The position numbers were made by a program, and so were the translations under genes. This document shows positions 47,852 to 58,524 of a stretch of 64,000 nucleotides of DNA, in pieces (position 1 is the first letter of the stretch; each line of letters starts with the position of its first letter). A model generated the notes under the pieces. The model did not search any database. It was not told where the DNA came from and worked only from the letters and a program-made list of their open reading frames with translations. This DNA comes from Prinsepia uniflora (Eukaryota > Streptophyta > Magnoliopsida > Rosales > Rosaceae), in contig CM064873.1 in assembly GCA_032719365.1 (NCBI GenBank), forward strand, positions 34,077,742 through 34,141,741. The letters run 5' to 3'.

Positions 47852-47988
47852 CTCTTCCACCAGATGCTGGCGCACTCTGGAAGCCGGTCGGGCTAAAGGT
47901 TTAAATTTTGTTGGTCTGACACTTAGTGTCAGACGGGAGCACGGCACATCCCGTGTTAATCCCGGGGGGATTGGGATAGGTCGTGTCA
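47852..47988 (+). mobile_element. 5' LTR end of the element 41760-51968
   Basis: Continues the LTR after the solo LTR: CTCTTCCACCAGATGCTGGC, the leader hairpin (47914-47934) and the terminus TAGGTCGTGTCA at 47988. Confidence 0.88.
47914..47934 (+). other. Leader hairpin copy, perfect
   Basis: GTCTGACAC and GTGTCAGAC arms around TTA, 54 bases before the LTR end. Confidence 0.75.
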
Positions 47989-47990
47989 AT

Positions 47991-48002
47991 TGGTATCCGA
48001 GC
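47991..48002 (+). other. Primer-binding site, one mismatch
   Basis: TGGTATCCGAGC, two bases after the LTR end. Confidence 0.85.
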
Positions 48003-51000
48003 AGGTTTGCTTTTGAAGTGCGTGCATGTCGAGGATGTGATGTCTCTATGGGTTGCAGTTCGTTATCAACCTGATAGTTAGGATGCAGATACGGTAGTTA
48101 GTAGGATTGAATCGTAGATCATTTTGGTTCGGCACTTGGTGCCTGGGGTTACCATAGTTCTGTCTTCGTTGGCAGTGTGGGATCCTACGAAGGGATGTAC
48201 GTAATGGTACTTTAAAATTTTAATCGTAGGATGGTTAGGTTGGGGTCGTCTTTCACGATGTTGTAGGATCGATTTTGACGATAGTTAGGAGTTGTGACCA
48301 TTAGATGGTTGGATCTTGTTGAGTTAGATGGTTATGCTGCTGGGGGCAGCCGGGTTTCCCTGAACCCCAATTGAGTGATGGAACCCTAGTTGAGTTGATG
48401 GTAGGATTGGATTGACGTCCATATGATGTCAGGACCGCGGGGTCGGTCGGGTTGGGGATTTTACTGCTGAGGACAGTTGGGTTCAGAGGAACCCTAGGGT
48501 GTGATCGTGGAACCCTAAGGTAGGATGTATGGTTCGGAAAGGTGAGTTGGCGAGTGGTTTGACTTTGACGGATTTTTGAAGCCGATACCGTCAGTCAGTC
48601 ATGTCATGTTAGCTTGGGTGATGGGACTACACTTTGCAATCGAGGTTGTATTAATCAGTTAGCCCTCGTTCGTTGTCGTACTACTCTAGTCGTGATGAAT
48701 AGTTAGTGAGGCTAAGGTCATGGACGACCTGGTAGACGGCATTGGTTGAGTCGAGTTACGATTGGTTTGAGATTGGTTGGACAGTTTACCAGGGTTTGGT
48801 ACTTGTCGATGAAATCTTAGAGTAGGGATTCAGAGTAGTGAGTACTGGCGATTGATTCCGTTGGATGCGGAGTCTCGATAGCGAGGTCTGGTGGTTGGGT
48901 CTGCATGTGTTGTGACAGGCACTACTATCGAGAGTGGTTGTAGTTGTAGTTGTTGGGAATGGGGGGACGTTCAGGGAACGTTTCTTTTTCTCATATGAGT
49001 TGTCAGGGTGACTGTACCCAGAGTTGTTGGGTACAAGGGAGGCAGAGTTACTCCAATCTGAGCAGAGATTCAGGGTTGTCTGATTTGCACACGGTGTGCT
49101 AGTGTTGGAGATAGTGCTAGTACTAGTTCTGGTACCGGTGATTGTGATGACAATGAGTCATGAGTTGGGATGTGACTCCGTCGATATGGGCATGTGTTCG
49201 GTATCTGTGGTCTGACAATGGATCTCTGATAGTGATGGGCTGGATTGGATCTAGCAGTTGTTGAGATGTATGGATCGAGTAGTAGTGTTCCACATCCTTT
49301 GGATGTAAGTAACGGTATAAGCCGATAGGCGAACTTGGTAGTGAGTTAGACTGGTTAAAGACACATGGTTGATGTCTGAGTGAGTTGGTTCCGACATGGT
49401 TGGAACTTCGGAATCGAGAGAGTTTGTGATTGAGGCAACGAGGGGTGTGCTTGATTCCACATTGGTAACAGGTGTTTTGAAGTCATTTAGGGTGAGATCT
49501 CATGTTCTTCAATGGCAGACGATGGTTGTTGTCACCAGTACGTTGACCGTGTATTGGTGGGTGGACACGCAAGTTGTTTTGGGTCATCATGAGGAGTTGG
49601 GTATTTCGAAGTTAAGTGAACGATATGCCTCTTTTTCTGCTTGGTGGCAAACGATGTTAGGCTACGGGGTGTAGTGAGTATAGCAAGTTTTCGTGGGTAT
49701 TCACGTAGGATGAATGTTGACGTCATCGTCTTGGATCATCCTTGATCTTTTCTAAGTGGGATGACAAGGATCGATATGAGGTAAATGGAGAGAACCCACA
49801 GTCTCGACGTGTCTCGTCGTTGACTGATCTGTTTAGATGTGGGAAATGGTTGAGGAGTGATGTAACTGACGAGGGATTCAAGAGGGTGTAAGACCCTATG
49901 ATTAGATTTTAGGTGGATTGTTAGCTGAGTGAACAGGTGTGGATCCTAGGTGGATCGAGATTTTGATGATTGAGAACTTTGGGCATTGTGACGAGCGAGA
50001 ATTGTGATTTTGATTATCAGGTTAGGTGAAGAGTTTATTGTCCTGTCTTGAATTTTTTGATACGAGAAGGTTGGGACGACTTCCTTTCGAAGTCAATCCG
50101 GTACGAGATGGTAGTTGAGTAAATCGAGGTGTATACGGTTTGCCTTGGATATTTGGATATGGGAATGTTGGGACTGAACTTCTTTTCGATGTAAATCTCG
50201 TATGGTGTACTAATCGAACAAGTAGGTGTCCGACGGGGTCGAATTTCGTCAGCCTTAGATGTGCGAATGATGGGATTGGCTTCCCTATGAAGTCAATCGA
50301 ACGTAACGTGGCAATCGTTTGAGTAGGTAGCCGATAGGTTCAGAGTTGGTACGTCTCGGTAGACATGGGTAAGATTGGATGCCCAGTTGTCATGAATGGG
50401 TACGCCTTGGTAAGTGTGAGTCGGATTGGTACGTGTTGAATTACGTGATTAGGAGTAAACGTATTGTTGCTGGTCGGGTGACCATGGGATTCGAAAGGGA
50501 CAATGGGTTGGAGTTTTGATCTGTCTGGTACTGGATTAGACAGATGGACAACAGAATTGAAACGTGTTTGGCGAAGATCTAGGTTGTAGGCTGGTTGATT
50601 AATGGATTTACGTACCCTGTACGTTGTTCGAGAAACGATACTAGGTAGGCTTGTGGTGCCTAGTGACGGTATATAGGTATACCAGGGGTACGTTGGTGAG
50701 CATTTTGGTAGTCCGCTTAGTTCCGATACCATTGGACTAGTTGAGGACGTGAACTGGACATTGGAAACTATGCATTGGGTTAGGGTGATTCTGATGGGTT
50801 CAGTTACACATAGGTCAAGTGAAATTTTGGTAAGTGTGTACCCAAGTTGAGTGAGTTGGGGGTTAGTGTAACCAAAAGCGAGTATAGTGTCGGTTTTTTA
50901 CTGGCAAATGCCAAGTGGTGACAGTTTGGTGGGATGTTTAACGTGAATCCATGAGTGAGATTTGGTGACTCCCAGTGGGAGCAGACGTCAGGATAGAATG

Positions 51001-51162
51001 GTGATTAAGAAAGGAACCGTCGAGTGTGAACGATGCAACGTGAGTGTTGGTGGAACGTCTGGTTGCAGACAAGTATCATTGTGGGTAGTGGGTGTACGAG
51101 TGTACATTCGATGTGAGGTCGACTTTGCTTTCCATGAGGTGGTTGTGGAATCAACATAGTTG
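48003..51162 (+). mobile_element. Non-coding internal domain
   Basis: About 3.2 kb, homologous to 23200-26569 read in reverse, including GATGTCTCTATGGGTTGC and CAACCTGATAGTTAGGATG near the primer site and the tandem block at 50050-50300. No gag or pol motif is seen. The frame at 50340-50732 (minus) has a counterpart at 24057-24305 but the differences between them do not favour third positions, so it is not taken as a gene. Confidence 0.75.
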
Positions 51163-51198
51163 GAATTCCGAGGACAAAATTATTTAAGGAGGGAAGGT
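51163..51198 (+). other. Polypurine tract and pol-end relic
   Basis: GGAATTCCGAGGACAAAAT then TATTTAAGGAGGGAAGGT before the 3' LTR start. Confidence 0.88.
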
Positions 51199-51968
51199 TG
51201 TAACAACCCGTCCCAAATTCTGGGATTAGATTAGTGATTATTGAAGGATTAGTGAGGTAAATCAGTGATTAGTTGGGCAAAATCGAACGAACGACGAAAA
51301 ATGATCGTTTTGCCCCTGGTCGTGGGAAAAATACTGACTTTTGACCCGAGAGGTCCAATGGCTGAGGGTCGAGGACCGTTACGTGGATCGGGTAGATATG
51401 AATCCATAGACAGGTGGCACGCCGAAATCGGACATCGGACGAAAACGTTATGGTTCACGGAAGTTTGATTGAACTATGCATGCATTACGAGGCAAGGATT
51501 AGGTGGCAATATCTGATTGGGCAAATATTTAAGTGGGACCCATGGATGAGTGACACATCCATGACTAGTGTCACTCATCCCATTGGCCCTTAACCCCAAA
51601 ATGTGGATCTACAATGTGATTGGTCCATTTGGATTAAAATATTTATATTTTCTACCCAGCTACATTGTGATTGATCTACAATGTGATTAGTCCATTTGGA
51701 TCTACAAGGTCTTTTATGAAATGTGTTTTTATGAACTTATTGTTTTTCGTCCACTCACAGTCTTTTCTGGTTTTTAATGCCCTTCAGGTTGATCTCGGAT
51801 GCAAACTGTGGCTGAGACCGAGACATCACACTCTTCCACCGGATGTTGGCCCACTCTGGAAACAGGTTGGGCTAAAGGTTTAAATTTTCCCTGGTCTGAC
51901 ACTTCGTGTCAGACGGGAGCATGGCACATCCCGTGTTAATCCCGGGGGGATTGGGATAGGTCGTGCCA
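51199..51968 (+). mobile_element. 3' LTR of the element 41760-51968, with a 2.1-kb internal deletion
   Basis: Starts TGTAACAACCCGTCCC and matches the 5' LTR to about 42185, then jumps at about 51708 to sequence equivalent to 44410 onward. The missing part holds the stem, donor-like site, RY motif and hairpin array. It ends GGTCGTGCCA at 51968. The remaining dyad (about 51551-51580) has a 10-base insertion between its arms. Confidence 0.87.
51894..51914 (+). other. Leader hairpin copy, perfect
   Basis: GTCTGACAC and GTGTCAGAC arms around TTC. Confidence 0.75.
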
Positions 51969-53525
51969 ATCGGTCTTGTTCGAAAGATTTCGACGATCTG
52001 AATCCAATAGTGGTCATTTCAGGTCGATCAGAGATTGTTAGGTGGTCAAATTGAGGTTTTTAGCCTAGGGATGCGTGTCCGAGACACGTTGACTTTTCCA
52101 GAAATTTTGAGGGTTTTTTGTTATCACTTTTCTAGGTTGGTAGTGACCTTTAAGTATGTTTTGAATAGGTCCGGACGACTTGGAGAGTTCAGTATAGCCC
52201 TGAGTGGCTTACGACACAGCTTACAAGCGAGCATCATAGACGGTCTGTGAGTGGACATTTGATTTCTAAATATGATGCATGCATAACTATTTTATATGTT
52301 TTATGAACTTGATTTGAGAAGCCTTGAGTGCATATGGTTTATTTATATTTGTGGTGTTTTAGTAATTTCATACGATTGCGGTGTTATACTTATTTTGCGA
52401 TCTTGACTTTATGTTGTACCTTGGGCTTTGGCCAAGTTTTTATACGTGCTTATGTTTTCAAATGATTTGAATGGAGAAATGATAAATAGATTTCGGGCTT
52501 AAGACCCAGTTGTGGTTTATAAATGAGATTTCAGGCTTGACACGCTATTTGGATTTGAACTTGTTCTGAGTCCCTTTGAGATTTGGATTTGATCGGATTC
52601 CCTGAATCTTGATTTTGTGGAAATGGTTTATGGAAGTTATACCTCAGGCTAAGACCCTGTTGAAATATTTATAACGGTCTTACAATTGTTTTCCACTAGT
52701 TTGATTTTGGTTTTTAAATATACCATCTTTACGAGTAGTTGTCTCCTCCAGACGTCCTGTAGTATCCTGGAGTAGTCACGGAGCATTACCTGATAGGGCC
52801 CGCTTTATGGAGAGGCTCTAGATTTGGATTGCTAGAGATCGATATACCCCAGGAAGTGATCCGAGGGAGGCATACCATTATGGTACTGCCCCGGACACTG
52901 GTGGACCTAGGGTAACCCTCAGACTTGAGACTCCGAGTAGCACACGTAGCTTTAGAACCATGATAATATTAATTAGACATCTGGGATGCCAATGATTGGT
53001 TAAATTGTATTTTACTAATTAGGCAGTGACCCCGCGTGTTTTGGTTTTGGACAGAGACCCATATGATTTGGTTTTGAGCAGGGATCCACGTGGTTTAGTT
53101 TTGGGCTGAGACCTTACTGAGGATATGGAAATGATTGAGAAATGTTTTTATTGTGGTTTGATTTGAGAAGCATTTTTCATTGGATACGGCTTTGGAAGCC
53201 TTATGATTAAATTTAAATGAAATGGTTGTATAACTGATTTCTATGCATGCATGCTTTTTAATAAAGGGTATAAATGTCTTTTCGGAAATGTATTTTTTAA
53301 ATTGTTTATTCCCGTCCACTCAAAGCTTTTCCTATTTTTAATACCATTCAAGTTGATCGCGGATGCGTGCTGTAGAAGAGACCGAGACATCACATGCCTC
53401 TACAATCCTAGCATACTCTGGAAACCCCGTGAGGGTTAGGTGTATCTCTAGTTTGGCACGGAGTGTCAAACGGGAGCATGGGACATCCCACATTAAGCCA
53501 CTGAGGATTAGGATGGGACGTGTCA
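51969..53525 (+). mobile_element. 3' LTR of the element 36051-53525, right portion
   Basis: Picks up the LTR after the nested element (AATCCAATAGTGGTCATTTC) and follows 36800-38341 to the end GGGACGTGTCA. It keeps the donor-like GTGAGT (52247), TGCATGCA (52276 and 53245), GTCCACTCA, the acceptor-like TTCAAG (53352) and the leader hairpin. Confidence 0.87.
53451..53471 (+). other. Leader hairpin copy with a compensatory change
   Basis: Arms GTTTGGCAC and GTGTCAAAC around GGA. Relative to its sister copy at 38268 (GTCTGGCAC and GTGTCAGAC), C became T on one side and G became A on the facing side, so the pair is kept. Confidence 0.75.
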
Positions 53526-54446
53526 TTCAACCTCTGGCCTTCGACCCGTTTGACTATAATGGATCAATTTGACCCGCGACCTCGACCCGGTCAAAACTCA
53601 CTCATTTCTCCATCGTTTTCCTCCATTCTTTTTCCAACGTCATCGCCTTCCTCGCAGAAAGAGATCCTTGACCTCAAAACAAGAAGAAAAGGCATGAAAC
53701 TTACATGTCAAGTTCAATCCTTCACGGCCAAACTTCAAGCTTCCACCATGGCTGGTCCACACGTCCAAACTCTCTGATTTTTGGTTCTACTCACTCGCAA
53801 TAACTCAAAGAGATAATGGCACTCATAAAACTGGGTTTCATGCCCTAAAATCCAAGACCCAATTTCTAACTAAAATGGGTTCACGAGTTTTACCTGGTTT
53901 ATGGGCTTCCCGGCCACCGTCGTGGTTCCTCCGTCCCTCCACCGTCTCTGTTAGCCTCTCCCTCACTCTCAGTCTCTCTCAACCTGCACCAGGTGCTAAG
54001 GCATGATGGTAGAAATGGTGGGTGAGGGGTTTGGGTTTGTTTTGAAACACAAAAGGGAAGGGAGATGTAGATGCATGAATGTGAGGGAAATGGTCAATGG
54101 GATGGGTGACACTTGTCACTCATCCATTGGTCCAGAACTAGATCGTTTGGGCCCACTAAAAACAAATGTCACTTCCTCGTAATTCGTACAATCGTACCAT
54201 GATTCGTTCCAAACCCGTAACTTTCTTGTGCGATGTCTGATTTCGACGTGCCGCCTATCTACGGACTCGTATCATCTCGATCTATGTAATGTACCTCAGT
54301 CCAAGTGCTAGTGACCTTCTGGTCAAAAGTCAACATTTTACCCTTTTAGGGGCAAAATCATTATTTCACCTTGACTAATCCCGATTAATCTTGATAATTC
54401 TAAATTAATTCTCGATATTCCCATAAATTCGGGATGGGTTGTTACA
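53526..54446 (-). mobile_element. 5' LTR of the right chimeric element, 5' portion
   Basis: The minus-strand LTR start TGTAACAACCCATCCCG is at 54446. The content (TCAACCTCTGGCCTTCGACCCG to the dyad at 54100-54125) parallels 13551-14439. It completes the LTR begun at 35147. The flanking GGTGG (54447) does not match TAGCC at the other end (17685-17689). Confidence 0.75.
54100..54125 (-). promoter_or_regulatory. LTR promoter dyad
   Basis: GGATGGGTGACA, two bases, TGTCACTCATCC, then ATTGG; one mismatch between the arms. Confidence 0.68.
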
Positions 54447-54917
54447 GGTGGTGTACCTACTAGTGGGGTAGTGGTTTTGTTCGTGACATTGTGATGTTTG
54501 TGAGTTGATTGTTTGTGATTGATGTGTTGTACTTGTGGTGATGGTTATATCAATTTATCAAGGTATTGGATAGTTTGATGTTCTTCTAATTTGAGAATTC
54601 TTCTCACATGTTTCAAGATGATAAACTAGATTTTTTGTAAACAAAAAGTACGATTTTGGAATGGCTTTTCTTATATGCATGCATGGTTTCAGAAAACAGA
54701 GGGTAAATATTGGTTATTTTTGAACTATGTTTTAAACGATTCATTTTTGTCCACTCACACGTTTTCTTGGTTTTTGTAACCCTCAAAGGCTGTTGCACGG
54801 AAATCAAGGCTCAAGAGACGGAGGCATGAATCTGTTGGGTTAGTGGTTATCCCTTGTCTAACAAGGTTTCTGTCAGACATGAGCAGGGCCTAAGTTTATT
54901 CGGGTACGGTCCTATCA
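54447..54917 (+). mobile_element. Family A solo LTR, right portion
   Basis: Contains TATGCATGCATGG (about 54675), GTCCACTCACACG, the CTCAAAG acceptor-like end and the terminus CGGTCCTATCA at 54917, followed by CCATA. This matches 11170-11454 and completes the LTR begun at 15258 (left flank CCACA). Confidence 0.78.
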
Positions 54918-55928
54918 CCATAACTCGAAAAGGGTTGTCCCATCACATCACAAATCACCCATATACAAAATCCACATCAAATCACCACACATATCAGCAA
55001 TCACATAACTATATCATATATCCATAACTCCACAAATAACGGCCCACGCACCCACGCACCCACACACACCATTTCACAGTTCGACTCTAAAGGTTGTGAG
55101 CTCCTAAAAGGCCTCATGCCAGATAGATATGTGCCTACACATATGAGGCGCTTCACATTTCCTTCCCTGAGCGATGCTGGATTGTTCACCGTTCTTCCCA
55201 AGACACAAGTCTTACAAACCACCCCCATTAGGGCCCAATGTCCTCGCTCATACACTTTCAGTTGGGGTCCAGCTCTGATACCATTCTTTCATCTCTGGAT
55301 TTCCTTCCCTTCTTCTTTCTTCTTTCTTCTTCCTCCCCCATTTCACTCCTTATCTCGTTTCCACTTTCTCAGTCGTTCCACACCAAAACACACACACACA
55401 CACGACTAGTATAACAAGTACACACACATAGGCAGTGGCACAGTGCCCTAAAAGATAGGGACATTAGTCACACTCCAATTCATCCACAATAACAATATCA
55501 CAAAGTAGAATTACCATTATACCCCTAAGGGCAAAATGACCAAAATGCTCCTACACATCTCAGACCCAAAACAAAACCATATGAACTCTGTTTCTGACAT
55601 GCTGCTTGTCAACGTACTCGAGAAGCCGAGGCCTTCGTATCGGTTCTCTCTAATCACCTAAATGAGATCCTAATCAAAACGCCAACATTTTGAATTTGAC
55701 CAAGTAAAGTCAACTCTATAGGCAAAACAGTCTAATTCGTCTGACCTTTTCCCGATTTGGGCGTGTCCTTTGTTTACTAACTTAGAATCTCGAGACCGTC
55801 GAAATGGTCCGGAACCCTCAAAAGGCGTCCAAATCAAAAAGTCAACATTTTTACTTTTCAAGGGAAAAAACGATATTTTCTCCTTAAATTTTCCAATTTC
55901 ACATTTCCTCCAGATCTGGATTGTTACA
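54918..55928 (-). mobile_element. Family A minus-strand LTR, 5' portion
   Basis: The minus-strand start TGTAACAATCCAGATCTGG at 55928 is very close to the start of the LTR at 15258. After about 640 bp the LTR is replaced by a Cassandra fragment (55090-55283), then resumes with the GATATATGATATAG stretch also seen at 17080. About 1.1 kb of LTR, including the stem and the donor-like site, is missing at this point. Confidence 0.75.
55090..55283 (-). mobile_element. Cassandra-like fragment: primer site, internal domain and 3' LTR start
   Basis: On the minus strand it runs from TGGTATCAGAGC (55272-55283) through a 55-base internal domain, a purine-rich GGGGGTGGTT and a TGTAAGAC LTR start (55216), to GAGCTCACAACCTTTAGAG (about 55090). 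The LTR part matches 17485-17612 (GCGCCTCATATGTGTAGGC, GAGGCCTTTTAGGAGC). There is no 5' LTR on the other side of the primer site and no 5S segment. Confidence 0.82.
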
Positions 55929-56907
55929 CACCACCTAAAGTGGCTACGTGTGGGAGCCACGCGCCTGCTACAGTTCCTTTCAACCTTTGGTCGGGTCAGC
56001 CCACGGGTTTGCACGCAAAACCCGACCCGAGCAAATTGACCCGACCCTAACTCGTTTATTTCTTACTCTTTTTCCTTCCTTCTTTAACTACTAAGCTCTA
56101 ATCTACCACTAGGTTGGATCTATTGTCTCAAAACAAGGAAAAACCAAGTAAAAATTGAGGAACCATACCTTCACCTTTCGACCAACTTTCATCCTTCGAC
56201 TAACTTTCATCCTTCGACCTGAGCCATTTCCAGCCTCCAAAACCTTTGTTTTCAGCCCCAAATTGATCCCACGGGCCCTAGAAGAATGTTAAGGTACATA
56301 TTAGTAGTTTTATTAGGCCTCAAACCAAAGTTGGAATTTATAAACCCAAGGAGGCAATTTCGGGTTTATGGTTTATGTAGGTATTCCATCCCCACAACAC
56401 GACTAGGATGCTCATTTTTCCCTCATGATTTCCTCCCCTCAATCTCCCATTCATTCTCTGTGTCTTCATCCCTCAACTCAAGCTCTCTCTCTTTCGCCAC
56501 ACCATTCATGGTGCTCGGCCCATGCCCATCGAAAAATCGACAACTAGAACACACTCACAGCTATATGTAGAGGACTAGGTCGGTGGAGGGATGAACATAT
56601 TAGGTCTTTGTAGAGTTTGACACATGGCAGCATCCAATAGGTCATTGTTGCTAAATGACCAAAATGCCCTTGGTGCAAAATTACCAATTTTCCCTTCATT
56701 TTGACTCGTAACTCTTTCATCCAACCTCTGATTCAGGAGTGCCACATATCTACAGACTCAGGAATATGATACCTTCGTAACGGCCTCCTCGGAATCCCCA
56801 ATAGATGTCTATATCAAAAGGTCCACAGTTTGATCTAATAGGGGTAAAATCATCATTTTATCAATTTTTTCCAAATTTACTTTTTCTTAAAGGTTCGGAT
56901 CATTACA
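55929..56907 (-). mobile_element. Minus-strand LTR, 5' portion, homologous to 1-1011
   Basis: Minus-strand start TGTAATGATCCGAACC at 56907. It is similar to 1-1011 throughout but has a short CT tract. It is cut at 55928 by the family A LTR; its 3' part is not identified in the window. No primer site or polypurine tract is attached. Confidence 0.82.
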
Positions 56908-57493
56908 AATCAAGCATGCTCAAAAATTATAAATGAAAACATCGTAAAACGTGCAAGTAAATAAGTTATAAAACAAGTTTTGGGAAAGGAGTCAACTCAA
57001 ACACTTGTTGGGGAGTCGAAATCACCTGACCTACCAAGTTAGCACGAGCTCCAAGCCCGAATAATCCTACCAAAGTCAAGTATAAGTGTTACCAATTAAT
57101 TCTAACCATAAACCTTAATGATACCCCACTAAAGTAAGCCAAAATATTGCTTAAAACACATCAAATGGGTTGTAACAGCACCCAAATCTACTCAAAACAC
57201 CCTGAAAATATGCCCACATGTTACCATGGGCCGGAAAAGGCCTCCACACGCCGCCATGCACTGACGGAGGGTCGGAAAATCCTCTCGTATGCCTCTCTAT
57301 GTGTCAACCTCTCTGCGCATGTAGCTACAATGCCACATGGGTAGCACAATACGACACATACCACAAGCGCAGCACAGTGCCACACGTGTGGTATATGCCA
57401 GGTAATATTCCTTTTGATGCTGTGTTTCTAACGGAATATAGTAATGTCGTTAGTATATTCCATCAAAAGTTAACGGCATCCGTTAAATTTGAC
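56908..57493. other. Unassigned sequence between two LTRs
   Basis: 586 bp with no recognised element boundary inside. TAAAACGTGCAAGTAAATAAG near the left faintly recalls LTR sequence. A small inverted repeat TTAACGG-CAT-CCGTTAA lies at 57470-57486, and CTTTTGAT/ATCAAAAG flank 57411-57469. No coding sequence is supported. This is the best candidate for non-element or older host sequence. Confidence 0.4.
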
Positions 57494-58524
57494 TGTAACG
57501 ACCCGTCCCAAATTTACAGGATTATCGAGAATTAATCGAGAATTATAGAGATTAATCGAGAATTAATCAAGGATTATCGGACGATCAGGGTGAAATTACG
57601 ATTTTACCTAGAGAAGGGAAATATGTTGACTTTTGACTTGGGAGGCCAAGTGCACGTGGATCGAGGTCCTACGTAGATCGAGAGATTACGAGTACGTAGA
57701 CAGACGACACGTCGAAATCAAACATCGTACGGGAAACTTACGGGTCACAAAAGATTCGATCGAATTTTACGGTGGCACGTAATTCAAAAAAGAGTTGACT
57801 TTTGGTTTGTTTCTAGTGGGATCAAAATATCCGGCCTGGACTAATGGATGAGTGACAAGTGTCACTCATCCCATTGGCCCATTACCCACATATACATGCA
57901 CCTGCTCCTCTCTTTCTCTTTTGTTCGAAGAAACCTGAAACCCATACCCTTTCATCCCACCATCATTTCATTCCCCTTCTTTTGCTTAAAAGAGGCTGAG
58001 AGTGAGACTGAGGGATAGACAGAGACAGCGGAGGGACGGAGGAGCCACGGTGGTCACCGATAAACCTGGAAAAATGGTAAGACTCGAGAACCCACTAAGT
58101 TTGAAATTCGAAATTTGATTTTTGGACATTTTGGATAGTAACTAACACCGTGAGCCTTTTCTCTGTGGTTGTACGAGTGAGACAGGCCAAGAACTAGACA
58201 GAGAGGATACTGGAACCACCTTGGAATGAGGTTTGAATGATGGTCATGGAGGATCGAGCATGACCAACCCATTTTAGGTATGTTTTCGTAATTTGGTTTA
58301 TGGGGGTCGATTTTTAGGTGAAAGATGGTTTGATTGGGTGAAAATGGTGAGATTTCGGGGTTGGACGAGGGAGAACAGACCGGGTCAGGGTCGCGAGTCG
58401 AGTGACTCGATTGCAAGGTCACGAGTCGACCTGCCAGAGGTTGATGATGATGATATGGCAAGCCACGTCATCTTGTCGGTCCACGTGGCGGAGACCGCTT
58501 GGTGCCACATGGCGGGCATAACCA
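57494..58524 (+). mobile_element. Family 1 plus-strand LTR, 5' portion
   Basis: Starts TGTAACGACCCGTCCC after TTGAC. It carries the blocks GTGAAATTACGATTTTACC, CGTAGACAGACGACACGTCG, the perfect dyad at 57846-57871 and a short ACGT-rich stretch near 58440-58515. It is cut at about 58524 by a minus-strand LTR of another family. A continuation could lie at 62688-62980, but the two parts overlap in content, so this is not certain. Confidence 0.72.
57846..57871 (+). promoter_or_regulatory. LTR promoter dyad, perfect 12-base arms
   Basis: GGATGAGTGACA, two bases, then its exact reverse complement, followed by CATTGGCCC. A TATA-like ACATATACATG follows about 20 bases later. Confidence 0.75.

Noticed and set aside
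56908..57493. A host gene fragment
   Set aside because: Short frames only, no domain, no consistent splice sites; left as unassigned.
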